Assembly (NCBI GenBank): GCA_023230485.1
Contig: JALNXG010000003.1
Location: 1-64,000 of the forward strand
Direction of reading: 5' to 3'
Length of the DNA: 64,000 bases
Origin: Melioribacteraceae bacterium
Lineage (GTDB): Bacteria > Bacteroidota > Ignavibacteria > Ignavibacteriales > Melioribacteraceae
The number at the start of each line of letters is the position of its first letter. Position 1 is the stretch's first letter. The notes under the pieces were generated by a model. That model was given only the letters and a program-made list of their open reading frames with translations, was not told the origin of the DNA and ran no database searches. Shown one piece after another: positions 48,473-55,957 of this stretch. The position numbers were made by a program, and so were the translations under genes.

Positions 48473-50629
48473 CTATTTCAGCATAATCATCTTTTTGGTT
48501 GCGGTGTATTCATCAGTTTGTAATCGGTAGAAATATATACCTGAAGATAAAGGAAGTGAGATATTTTCGGTGTATTCCCCTGCCTGTTTTAATTCATTAA
48601 CGATTGAGGCGATCTCTTTACCAAGTAGATCATAAATTTTTAGACTAATAAAACTGCTTTTTGGAATTTGATATGTAATTGATGTCGTTGGATTAAATGG
48701 ATTAGGATAATTCTGCGAGAGTCCATAATCGATTGGTAATGCATCTATTTCATCTTTAATATCTAATAGATTAGAATCGTGGAAAGAAAGTCCGGCATAA
48801 GAACCGACCCAAAAATTACCTTTAGAATCAATAAATAATGAGCGGCAGATATTAGTACCAATCCCTGAATTAGATGTATTTAAATATTGCCAATTAGTGC
48901 CGTCATATTTTGCTAATCCATCCTGTGAAACAAACCATAAATTATCTTTACTATCGGAATAGATTTCACGTAAATAGTTAGTATTCAGTCCTGAATTTTC
49001 TTTTGTTAAAGTGCTCCAAGAACCGTCGTTCTTATATATGTATGCCCCGTAATTTCGATCACTTATCCAAACATTATTCTCCTTATCAATTTCGATATTT
49101 GACGTGGATAGAAATGTAGAAAGTAAAGGTGAATTTGATGAAGTAAAGTTTGTAACTGTACCGTTCTCAATTATAGATACTCCTTTAGTAAAAGTGGCAA
49201 TTACCACATTATTTTTATCAACAGCTATATTATAAAGAGACGAATTTAATATTCCAGAATTTGAGGCAGTATATTCAGTCCAAGAAGAACCATCATACTT
49301 GAGAATGCTATTTGTAGATCCGCACCAAATATTATTTTCTGAATCGATATCCAAATCGTAAAGGTGAATATTTGGCATTCCGGAATTAATATCATTTAAT
49401 AATTCCCAATTATTTCCATCATATTTCAGAAGTCCGAAATTACAAGCTCCCCATAAAATACCTTGGCTATCAAGTTTAATTTTATTTATTATTAAAAATG
49501 GGTCGAAATTAGATGAATGCCATACTGTCCAAACACCATTACTAACTGTGGTAATTCCCCTACCGGTATTTATAATAATATCACCAATGGAAGATTCAAC
49601 TATTTGTTGATAATAAAAACCATCTAAAGCCGGTTGATTCCAAATATCGATATGTTTCCAACCTATTGCCGGACTATATTTATCAATACCTTTTATTGTA
49701 GAGATATAATTAATATTATTTTTGCCGATAAGTAGCGAATAAGTCTCATTATCCGAAAGCCCAGAATAGTCTTTAGTAACATTACTCCAAGAAGTATTAT
49801 CATAATAAAAATACCCATTGGAAGAAGTGAACCATTTATTATCATAATCATCAATATAAATATTTTGAACATAGGTGAAATTCATGCCGGTATTAGATCC
49901 ATCGTAGATAACTGCATTTATGCCATCATATTTTATAATACTGCTTTTGTAAGTACCTCCAATCCAGAGATTATTTTGATTATCGGTCGCAATACATTTA
50001 AGACCAATATTGAAAGGCAGAAACGATTTACCCGGTTCAAAAACAGTCCAAGTGCTCCCTTCAAGTTTTGCGAGATGACCGCCATAAGAGAGAGCAAGCC
50101 ATATAACTCCATTATTTGATATAGCTATTTTAATTATAGTATCATATCCTTTTCCCCATGAATTTACTTTGTTATATGTAACCCAATTAGTACCATCAAA
50201 TTTATTTAATCCATTCGCCGTACCAATCCATAGATTTCCTGTAGCATCTTCTTTAATATCATAGATATAATTTTCAACCAATCCGGAATTATTGCTATTA
50301 AAGAGGGTCCAATTAGTGCCATCGAACTTAGCAAGACCCGAAGCTGTGCCAATCCACTTAATTCCATTTCTATCAACAAGTATAACATTAATCATATTAT
50401 CGGGGAGTAATGAATTGTTTCTCGTATAAGAAGTTACTTCATCGGTGAGCTTATCAATTTTAGAAAGTCCTGCTCCTCCTACCCAAACGTATTGATTGTC
50501 TTCTGCAATAGCATACGAATTACCATTACCGATATAATGCTGCCAATCTGAATTTTCCTGTTGAAGTGCATGGATGTAAATAGGGATAAAAATAAAAAAT
50601 GATATAAATAGTAAAACTACCTTTTTCAT
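48473..50629 (-). CDS. T9SS-exported Reg_prop propeller protein without kinase
   Basis: 718 residues. Signal peptide (MKKVVLLFISFFIFIPIYIHA), then about 12-14 propeller repeats with the pattern NLWIGTANGLNKFDGTNW / TYNKxNSG, and a T9SS sorting domain at ~625-718 (SQNYPNPFNPTTS, SSGIYFYRL, KMIMLK). There is no transmembrane helix and no HisKA or HATPase domain, so this is the sensor half of a propeller kinase turned into an exported protein. It may bind glycans at the cell surface (inference). The start is fixed by GGAGG five bases upstream. Monocistronic between two hairpins. Confidence 0.88.
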   Translation of the reverse strand: MKKVVLLFISFFIFIPIYIHALQQENSDWQHYIGNGNSYAIAEDNQYVWVGGAGLSKIDKLTDEVTSYTRNNSLLPDNMINVILVDRNGIKWIGTASGLAKFDGTNWTLFNSNNSGLVENYIYDIKEDATGNLWIGTANGLNKFDGTNWVTYNKVNSWGKGYDTIIKIAISNNGVIWLALSYGGHLAKLEGSTWTVFEPGKSFLPFNIGLKCIATDNQNNLWIGGTYKSSIIKYDGINAVIYDGSNTGMNFTYVQNIYIDDYDNKWFTSSNGYFYYDNTSWSNVTKDYSGLSDNETYSLLIGKNNINYISTIKGIDKYSPAIGWKHIDIWNQPALDGFYYQQIVESSIGDIIINTGRGITTVSNGVWTVWHSSNFDPFLIINKIKLDSQGILWGACNFGLLKYDGNNWELLNDINSGMPNIHLYDLDIDSENNIWCGSTNSILKYDGSSWTEYTASNSGILNSSLYNIAVDKNNVVIATFTKGVSIIENGTVTNFTSSNSPLLSTFLSTSNIEIDKENNVWISDRNYGAYIYKNDGSWSTLTKENSGLNTNYLREIYSDSKDNLWFVSQDGLAKYDGTNWQYLNTSNSGIGTNICRSLFIDSKGNFWVGSYAGLSFHDSNLLDIKDEIDALPIDYGLSQNYPNPFNPTTSITYQIPKSSFISLKIYDLLGKEIASIVNELKQAGEYTENISLPLSSGIYFYRLQTDEYTATKKMIMLK

Positions 50630-50639
50630 ACTGCCTCCA
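50622..50639 (-). promoter_or_regulatory. start-site block with SD shared with the GDPD gene
   Basis: TGGAGGCAGTATGAAAAA on the minus strand, identical over 18 bases to 33093-33110. It covers SD, spacer, ATG and the first Lys codons of a second T9SS cargo gene. Confidence 0.75.
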
Positions 50640-50739
50640 AAAGTATTTATTGAAATTTGTCTAAATATATTTAATCAATAAAAGTGCCAAGCTAGAATGT
50701 TGGATTAGGTCTTTATTTGCAAGGAGATAGAAATGATAT

Positions 50740-50776
50740 GTAAACTTTAGTTGTACCAGATACAACTAAAGTTTAC
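50740..50776. repeat. perfect 16-bp inverted repeat (hairpin) behind the sigma-54 activator
   Basis: GTAAACTTTAGTTGTA pairs without mismatch with TACAACTAAAGTTTAC around a CCAGA loop. The T-run (seven T) follows it on the plus strand, although genes on both sides are on the minus strand; on that strand only ATATCATTTCT follows. It may end the activator transcript, block antisense transcription or be a protein site. Confidence 0.75.
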
Positions 50777-50803
50777 ACTTTTTTTGAAGTCACTGGGGAA
50801 TTA

Positions 50804-52531
50804 TTAGTTAATACTATACTTTTTCATTTTGCGCCAGAGAGTGGAAGGATCAATATTTAGTTCTTTTGCCGTCGCACTTCGATTGTTATTATTTTTCTGC
50901 AAAATTGAAATAATCAATTGCTTTTCGGCATCTTTAAAGCCGAGTGGTGAATTTGTATTGTGAGAAAGTTTATTATGATTGCCCTCCCTTAACCTTTTCG
51001 GGAGACATTCCGTTTGAATAATTTCATTATTACAAATAACGAAGCAATGCTCTATCACATTTTCTAATTCACGAATATTTCCTTCCCATTCTTGTTCCAG
51101 CAAGATATCATAAGCGGAGGAAGAAAACTGTTTAATATTTTTCCCGAATTTTTCATTGAATTTTTTAATAAAGTGATTTATTAAAAGCGGGAAATCATCC
51201 ATTCGCTCCCTCAAAGGTGGCAGATGAATATTAACAACATTAATGCGATAGAATAGATCGGCACGAAATCGTCCTTCGGCAATTTCATCAGATAAGATTT
51301 TATTCGTTGCAGCAATAATTCTTACATCCATCTTAATCGATTTATTGCCCCCGACACGTTCAAATTCGCGAGTTTCTAAAACGCGAAGTAATTTAGTCTG
51401 TATGGAAATTGAAAGATCACCAATTTCATCTAAAAAAATTGTACCACCTTGCGCAAGTTCGAACCTGCCCAGTTTACTTTTTACTGCACCTGTAAATGCA
51501 CCCTTTTCATGACCAAAAAGTTCGCTTTCGATAAGAGATTCAACAAATGCACTGCAATTAACGGCAATAAAAGGAGCTTTCTTGCGAGGACTATTAAGAT
51601 GAATGGCACGAGCCGCCAATTCTTTTCCTGTGCCACTTTCGCCTGTAATCAGAACTGAACTATCTGTTTGGGAAACACTTTCCAGTAGACTATATATACT
51701 TCGGATTTCTTTATTCCCACCGATAATATTTTCGTACTTATAAAATTCATTTAGATGTGAAGAGAGATTTTTGATTTCTGAAATATCGATAAAAGTTTCT
51801 ACTGCACCGATATTTTCATTTTTATTATTAAGCAAAATGGAAGAATTAACACGGATCGGAATTCTTTTTCCACTCTTATGGAGAATTTCTAATTCATTTC
51901 CAATCATCGGTTTGCCGTTATTAAGAGTATGCTCCATGTGGCAGCCGTTTTGGCATAAAGAAGACCCAAAAATATCCCAACATTTTTTGCCAATCGCATC
52001 CAATTTTTTAAAGCCTGTAATCTTTTCGGCGGAATTATTAAAGGAAGTTACATTCCAATCGTTATCGATTGTGAAAGTACCTTCTATATTACTATTAAAA
52101 ATTGCATCAAGTTTATTTTTCTGATCTATTAGTTCATTGGTTCTTGTTTCGAGTTCTGCAGAAAGGGAAAGCATCTCATTAGTATCACGGAAAACCAAAA
52201 CTACACTTAAAACTATTTCACCATTTGTGATAGGTGTAATAGAAGCGAGGACATTTTTAATGTTTCCTTTGTTATTTACTATCTTAGTGGAAATGTTCGT
52301 AAATACAAGATTTTTGGCTAAAGCATCTTTTATATAATTAATTACTTCCTCATTTTGAGGGAAAATAAGCTGATAATCAAACCCTACTATATCATCTTCC
52401 TCAAAGCCCGTGATTCGAGATGCGGCTTCATTAAAAACTATAATTTTCAGTTCTTTTCCTATAACTGCAATTCCATCAGGGATTACGATTGCTTCTCTAT
52501 TTTTATTAATAATATTTTGAACTTCTTTCAT
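50804..52531 (-). CDS. sigma-54-dependent activator with two PAS domains
   Basis: 575 residues. PAS 1 (~10-118), a short coiled linker, PAS 2 (~138-250) containing a Cys cluster (Cys184, Cys193, Cys197 in CWDIFGSSLCQNGCH), then the AAA+ domain (~268-495) with Walker A GESGTGKE (297-304), the sigma-54 loop GAFTGA (344-349), Walker B with Asp368-Glu369, and a Fis-type helix-turn-helix at the end (NNRSATAKELNIDPSTLW). It turns on sigma-54 promoters; the divergent operon has one. The Cys-rich PAS occurs in redox-linked activators and could hold a metal or Fe-S cluster (inference). The related Desulfovibrio orp cluster is also controlled by a sigma-54 activator (established). Confidence 0.93.
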   Translation of the reverse strand: MKEVQNIINKNREAIVIPDGIAVIGKELKIIVFNEAASRITGFEEDDIVGFDYQLIFPQNEEVINYIKDALAKNLVFTNISTKIVNNKGNIKNVLASITPITNGEIVLSVVLVFRDTNEMLSLSAELETRTNELIDQKNKLDAIFNSNIEGTFTIDNDWNVTSFNNSAEKITGFKKLDAIGKKCWDIFGSSLCQNGCHMEHTLNNGKPMIGNELEILHKSGKRIPIRVNSSILLNNKNENIGAVETFIDISEIKNLSSHLNEFYKYENIIGGNKEIRSIYSLLESVSQTDSSVLITGESGTGKELAARAIHLNSPRKKAPFIAVNCSAFVESLIESELFGHEKGAFTGAVKSKLGRFELAQGGTIFLDEIGDLSISIQTKLLRVLETREFERVGGNKSIKMDVRIIAATNKILSDEIAEGRFRADLFYRINVVNIHLPPLRERMDDFPLLINHFIKKFNEKFGKNIKQFSSSAYDILLEQEWEGNIRELENVIEHCFVICNNEIIQTECLPKRLREGNHNKLSHNTNSPLGFKDAEKQLIISILQKNNNNRSATAKELNIDPSTLWRKMKKYSIN

Positions 52532-52550
52532 TTTTCACTCCATAATTACT

Positions 52551-52616
52551 ATTGCAATTTAGCATTATTATTGCACAAATAAAATGCCATAGCAATGCCC
52601 CTTGCAATAATGCAAT
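52551..52616. promoter_or_regulatory. candidate activator binding region (TTGCA half-sites)
   Basis: Within 66 bases there are five TTGCA/TGCAA-type half-sites: 52552-52557, 52571-52575, 52592-52595 (GCAA), 52602-52607 and 52611-52615. The last two form TTGCAATAATGCAA, a near palindrome about 55-68 bases upstream of the -24 box, where enhancer sites of sigma-54 activators normally lie. Confidence 0.5.
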
Positions 52617-52669
52617 TTTCTTCTTTATGCAAAGTTGTGATTTTCAACTAATATCGTCATTTTTTCTTT

Positions 52670-52685
52670 TGGAACGATTAATGCA
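52670..52685 (+). promoter_or_regulatory. sigma-54 (-24/-12) promoter of the MinD/NifX operon
   Basis: TGGAACG-ATTA-ATGCA against the consensus TGGCACG-N4-TTGCA. The invariant GG (52671-52672) and GC (52683-52684) are exactly ten bases apart. Transcription would begin near 52696, leaving a ~25-base leader that holds the AAGGAAAG ribosome site. Confidence 0.85.
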
Positions 52686-52720
52686 ATAAATATGATAAAC
52701 ATTTTTAATAAAGGAAAGTT

Positions 52721-53158
52721 ATGAATAAGAGAATAGCAGTAGCAATTGAAGAAACAGAAAGTAAAGAGATAGTGGCTGATCATTTTGGTCATTGTTCTAA
52801 ATTTGTGGTTTGCGAATTTGACGATCAAAAAAATATAGTTAAGACTGAAACATTTTTTAATCCATTAGCAGGCGGGCATCATGGCGCATGTCAATTACCG
52901 GGATATGTCCAGCAGTTCAATGTAAGCGCAATTATAGCGGGCGGAATGGGACAAAAAGCGATAACTAATTTTAATGAGTTCGGAATTGAAGTAATTACGG
53001 CTCCGGGATTAATTTATACTGATGCGATAGAACGTTTTATGGATGGAAAACTTATGGGATATGATACCTGCAAGCATGAACATCATGGCGAAGGGCACGG
53101 TGACGGAAATGGCAGCGGGAGTGGGCAAGGTTTTGGACATGGACATAATAATAATTAA
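52721..53158 (+). CDS. NifX/NifB-related protein with His/Gly-rich tail
   Basis: 145 residues. Residues ~3-110 form the small dinitrogenase-iron-molybdenum-cofactor-biosynthesis domain (PF02579-type; IVADHFGHCSKFVV, NVSAIIAGGMGQKA), related to NifX, the NifB C-terminus and the orange protein Orp. The tail from ~117 is Gly/His-rich with a Cys (CKHEHHGEGHG, GFGHGHNNN), which suggests metal binding. This domain holds metal-sulfur clusters in relatives. No nif genes are near, so it is not evidence of nitrogen fixation. First gene of the sigma-54 operon; its stop abuts the next ATG with no gap. Confidence 0.88.
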   Translation: MNKRIAVAIEETESKEIVADHFGHCSKFVVCEFDDQKNIVKTETFFNPLAGGHHGACQLPGYVQQFNVSAIIAGGMGQKAITNFNEFGIEVITAPGLIYTDAIERFMDGKLMGYDTCKHEHHGEGHGDGNGSGSGQGFGHGHNNN

Positions 53159-54271
53159 ATGAATGACTTAAAAATATCCATAGCGTCAGGGAAAGGTGGA
53201 ACGGGCAAAACAACCATTGCGGCAAGTCTTGCTTCCATTATACCGAATAGCGTGTATATAGATTGTGATGTCGAAGAACCAAATGGTCATCTCCTCTTAA
53301 AGCCAAAAATTAATACAGAAGAATTTGTATCAAAGTTACTCCCAAAGATTGATCCCTTCAAGTGCACGGTCTGCGGTAATTGTGTAGAAGTATGCGAATT
53401 TAATGCATTAATAAATCTGAAATTTGAGATTACGTTAATCGATGAGATGTGTCATGGATGCGGAGCGTGCGCTTATTTTTGTCCCGAAAAGGCTATCACA
53501 GAAATAGAGAAACCAATTGGCGTAATTAGAAGAGGAATTACCGAAGATAATATTTATTTTATCGATGGGTTGCTCAATATCGGAGAAGTAGCCGCAGCAC
53601 CACTCATAAAAGCAGTGAAAAAGAAAATTCCTGAAGGTGGAACTGCCCCTTATAATACAGCAATCGGCAAGGGAACATCTTCATACAAAAAGGGAATTAT
53701 TGCAGTAAAGAACGAGTTTTATGATAGTCAAATCGATAATGAAACGACTTCTTACAAAAAGGAAATCCCCAAAGGGAGAGACGACTTTGATAAGAATGAT
53801 TTTGATAATAAAATTTTTTCTGACAATAAATCGTTTCTGGATAATGTTAAACCAGAGTCTTCATCTTCCGAATATTTCAAAACTTATATTATCGATTCAC
53901 CTCCGGGTACATCATGCTCAATGGTGGAAGCAGTTATCGATTCCGATTATTGTGTATTAGTAACCGAGTCAACACCATTTGGCTTGAATGATCTTAAGCT
54001 CGCTATGGAAGTGCTAAAAACAATCCGAGTTCCATTTGGTGTAGTTATAAATAAATATGATGATTCATATAGAGAGATGGAAAAATATTTAGAAGAATCA
54101 AAAACTGACCTACTCCTTAAAATACCTTTCGACAGAAAATATGCAGTTTCATATTCAAAAGGGATTTTACCTTTAGTTTTATATCCCGAATTGCGAACTG
54201 ACTTTTTTGATTTATACGAAACGATAAAAAGGATGATCGGATTGGAAATGGGAAAGGTGCAAAGTGTCTGA
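53159..54271 (+). CDS. MinD-type ATPase with inserted double 4Fe-4S ferredoxin domain and a tandem-repeat expansion
   Basis: 370 residues, whereas relatives are ~285-295. Deviant Walker A GKGGTGKTT (11-19), IDCDVEEPNGH switch region, then a ferredoxin domain with two CxxCxxCxxxC motifs (Cys69/72/75/79 and Cys98/101/104/108), then the second half of the ATPase (YIIDSPPGTSC, VLVTESTPFGLNDL, GVVINKYD). Between ~158 and ~238 lies an extra ~80-residue polar region made largely of 23-residue repeats (see the repeat entry). Thought to couple ATP hydrolysis to assembly or delivery of a metal-sulfur cluster (family knowledge from the Orp cluster). Reads straight on from the NifX-like gene. Confidence 0.9.
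   Translation: MNDLKISIASGKGGTGKTTIAASLASIIPNSVYIDCDVEEPNGHLLLKPKINTEEFVSKLLPKIDPFKCTVCGNCVEVCEFNALINLKFEITLIDEMCHGCGACAYFCPEKAITEIEKPIGVIRRGITEDNIYFIDGLLNIGEVAAAPLIKAVKKKIPEGGTAPYNTAIGKGTSSYKKGIIAVKNEFYDSQIDNETTSYKKEIPKGRDDFDKNDFDNKIFSDNKSFLDNVKPESSSSEYFKTYIIDSPPGTSCSMVEAVIDSDYCVLVTESTPFGLNDLKLAMEVLKTIRVPFGVVINKYDDSYREMEKYLEESKTDLLLKIPFDRKYAVSYSKGILPLVLYPELRTDFFDLYETIKRMIGLEMGKVQSV
53609..53815 (+). repeat. three in-frame 69-bp tandem repeats inside the first MinD-ferredoxin gene
   Basis: Units start at 53609, 53678 and 53747, each 23 codons. Protein units 151-173, 174-196 and 197-219 share KK at positions 4-5 and Ile at 7; units 1 and 3 share KKxIPxG, units 2 and 3 share SYKK and a late DN. 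At DNA level units 2 and 3 match at 17 of the first 20 bases and roughly two thirds overall by my hand alignment. Confidence 0.65.
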
Positions 54272-55139
54272 TAACGGTTACAAACAAATTGTAATATTGA
54301 GCGGAAAAGGTGGCACTGGCAAAACTACTATATCGGCAGCGTTTGCGAGTTTTGAAAATAACAAAGTGATTGTTGATTGCGATGTGGATGCTGCGAATAT
54401 GCACTTGATGCTCAAACCAAAATCAGAAATTAGTCATGAATTTTCGGGTGGTAAAAAGGCAGCTATTAATAATGAAATTTGTACTCAATGCGGTCTTTGC
54501 GAAACTGTATGCCGATTTGATGCAATCAGTAATTTCACTGTCGATCAATTAAAATGCGAAGGATGCGGATTTTGTTTTAGAGTCTGCCCGGCTAATGCAA
54601 TCACTTTCTCTCCTTCAATTGGTGGAAATTATTTTGAGTGCGAATTGGAAGATGAATCAAAATTCTTTTATGCAAAACTTTTCCCCGGTGAAGGGAATTC
54701 GGGCAAGCTAGTAAGTGAAATAAAAAAGAAAGCGATTAATTCTATTAAAGATTCGTCCCGAAAGTTTGTAATTGTCGATGGACCTCCAGGAATCGGATGC
54801 CCTGTCAATGCAAGTATTTCAAAAGCTGATTTTGCAGTATTAGTTACCGAGCCAACCCTATCAGGAGTTCATGATCTAAAACGGTTAGTGAAATTATTAA
54901 TTACGTTCAAAATCAAAATGGGAATCATTATTAATAAAAGCGATTTGAATGAAGCAGTTGCTGAACAGATTAAAGATCATGCCGATGAAAAAGAGATCCC
55001 TATACTCGGAGAAATACCTTTTAATTCGGAATTTGTTAAAGCTCTCATAGAAGGGAATAATATTGTAGATGTGGATGAATCAGTAAAAAAAGAATTATTA
55101 AGTATTTGGGAAAAAACGAAATCATATATTATAAATTAA
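54264..55139 (+). CDS. second MinD-type ATPase with ferredoxin insertion
   Basis: 291 residues, normal family length. Walker A GKGGTGKTT (14-22), VDCDVDAANMHL, two 4Fe-4S motifs (Cys73/76/79/83 and Cys98/101/104/108), IVDGPPGIGCPVNAS, LVTEPTLSGVHDLKR. The start is GTG at 54264, overlapping the previous gene by 8 bp, with AAAGG upstream. It probably pairs with the first MinD protein as a heterodimer, as two adjacent paralogues are the rule in Orp-type clusters. Confidence 0.92.
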   Translation: MSDNGYKQIVILSGKGGTGKTTISAAFASFENNKVIVDCDVDAANMHLMLKPKSEISHEFSGGKKAAINNEICTQCGLCETVCRFDAISNFTVDQLKCEGCGFCFRVCPANAITFSPSIGGNYFECELEDESKFFYAKLFPGEGNSGKLVSEIKKKAINSIKDSSRKFVIVDGPPGIGCPVNASISKADFAVLVTEPTLSGVHDLKRLVKLLITFKIKMGIIINKSDLNEAVAEQIKDHADEKEIPILGEIPFNSEFVKALIEGNNIVDVDESVKKELLSIWEKTKSYIIN

Positions 55140-55154
55140 TGAAATGGAGAAGAA

Positions 55155-55514
55155 ATGAATCAAGAACAAACTGAAGAAATGAAGAATACAAAAGAAAAAA
55201 TTGCTTTTACGTCAACAGGCGGATCGATGGAATCATTATTGAGTGAGCAATTTGGGAGATGCCAATATTTTATTATTGTTGATCCTGAGACAGGAAAATT
55301 TGATGCGATATCGAACTTAGGCGAACAGATGCAAAGTGGAGCAGGTCCAAAAGCGGCAGAGCTTATCCATCATCATGGTGCTAACGTGGTAGTTACAGGT
55401 CATGTAGGAGATAAAGCAGAAGACGTTCTAAAAAGAGTAAATATAAAAATCGTTACAGGATATAAAGGCAATATAAAAGTAAAAGATGCTCTAACAGAAT
55501 ATTTATCAAAATAG
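55155..55514 (+). CDS. NifX/NifB-related small protein
   Basis: 119 residues of the same PF02579-type fold as the first gene of the operon (SLLSEQFGRCQYFIIVDPETG, GAGPKAAELIHHHGANVVVTGHVG), with no His-rich tail. A good SD (GGAGAAG) precedes the ATG, 15 bp after the second MinD gene. The HHHGA segment and the Cys after the first strand may bind metal. With the other three genes it forms the Orp-like module NifX-MinD-MinD-NifX. Confidence 0.9.
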   Translation: MNQEQTEEMKNTKEKIAFTSTGGSMESLLSEQFGRCQYFIIVDPETGKFDAISNLGEQMQSGAGPKAAELIHHHGANVVVTGHVGDKAEDVLKRVNIKIVTGYKGNIKVKDALTEYLSK

Positions 55515-55525
55515 AGTATAATTTA

Positions 55526-55957
55526 TTGGAAGATTTAATTACAAATGGGATTGCGGTTCAGTTATGCGAATCCGGTTTCTGTTCCATTGAACTGCCTCTG
55601 CAAGTTCACACTTATGATATCGATATAGCTCAGCATGTAAATAATATTGTCTATTTACGTTGGCTCGAAGATATGCGCAGTGAACTTTTTACTAAGCTAA
55701 ATTTATTAGAATCGTTAATGGCATTAAATTATTATCCTGTAGTGGCATCGTGCGAGATGAAGTATAAAAAGCAGATTAAACTTTTGGATCGTCCGATTGG
55801 GCGGATGTTCCTAGAGAGCAGCTCTCACGGCATATTAATATTCAAAGCAGAAATAAGAATTAATGACAAAATAGCCTTTTGTGCTTCTCAAAAATGCGTG
55901 ATAATGGACTTGAAGAATAATTTAATGATAACGGATAATATTATAAAAATGATTTAA
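55526..55957 (+). CDS. hot-dog thioesterase, 4-hydroxybenzoyl-CoA/YbgC type
   Basis: 143 residues from a TTG at 55526; no ATG or GTG lies in frame upstream and the next Met is inside the fold. Active-site signature of the 4HBT family: Asp31/Asp33, His37, Asn40 in DIDIAQHVNNIVYLRWLED. Hydrolyses an acyl-CoA thioester; chain unknown. It follows the NifX-like gene by 11 bp, so it may be transcribed with the operon, but nothing else ties it to cluster assembly. Its 3' end overlaps the convergent xylulokinase gene by 17 bp. Confidence 0.82.
   Translation: MEDLITNGIAVQLCESGFCSIELPLQVHTYDIDIAQHVNNIVYLRWLEDMRSELFTKLNLLESLMALNYYPVVASCEMKYKKQIKLLDRPIGRMFLESSSHGILIFKAEIRINDKIAFCASQKCVIMDLKNNLMITDNIIKMI

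Noticed and set aside
52721..55514. Nitrogen-fixation locus
   Set aside because: Only the NifX-type domain is shared; no nifHDK, nifEN or nifB genes are present, and MinD-ferredoxin plus NifX pairs are typical of Orp-like clusters instead.
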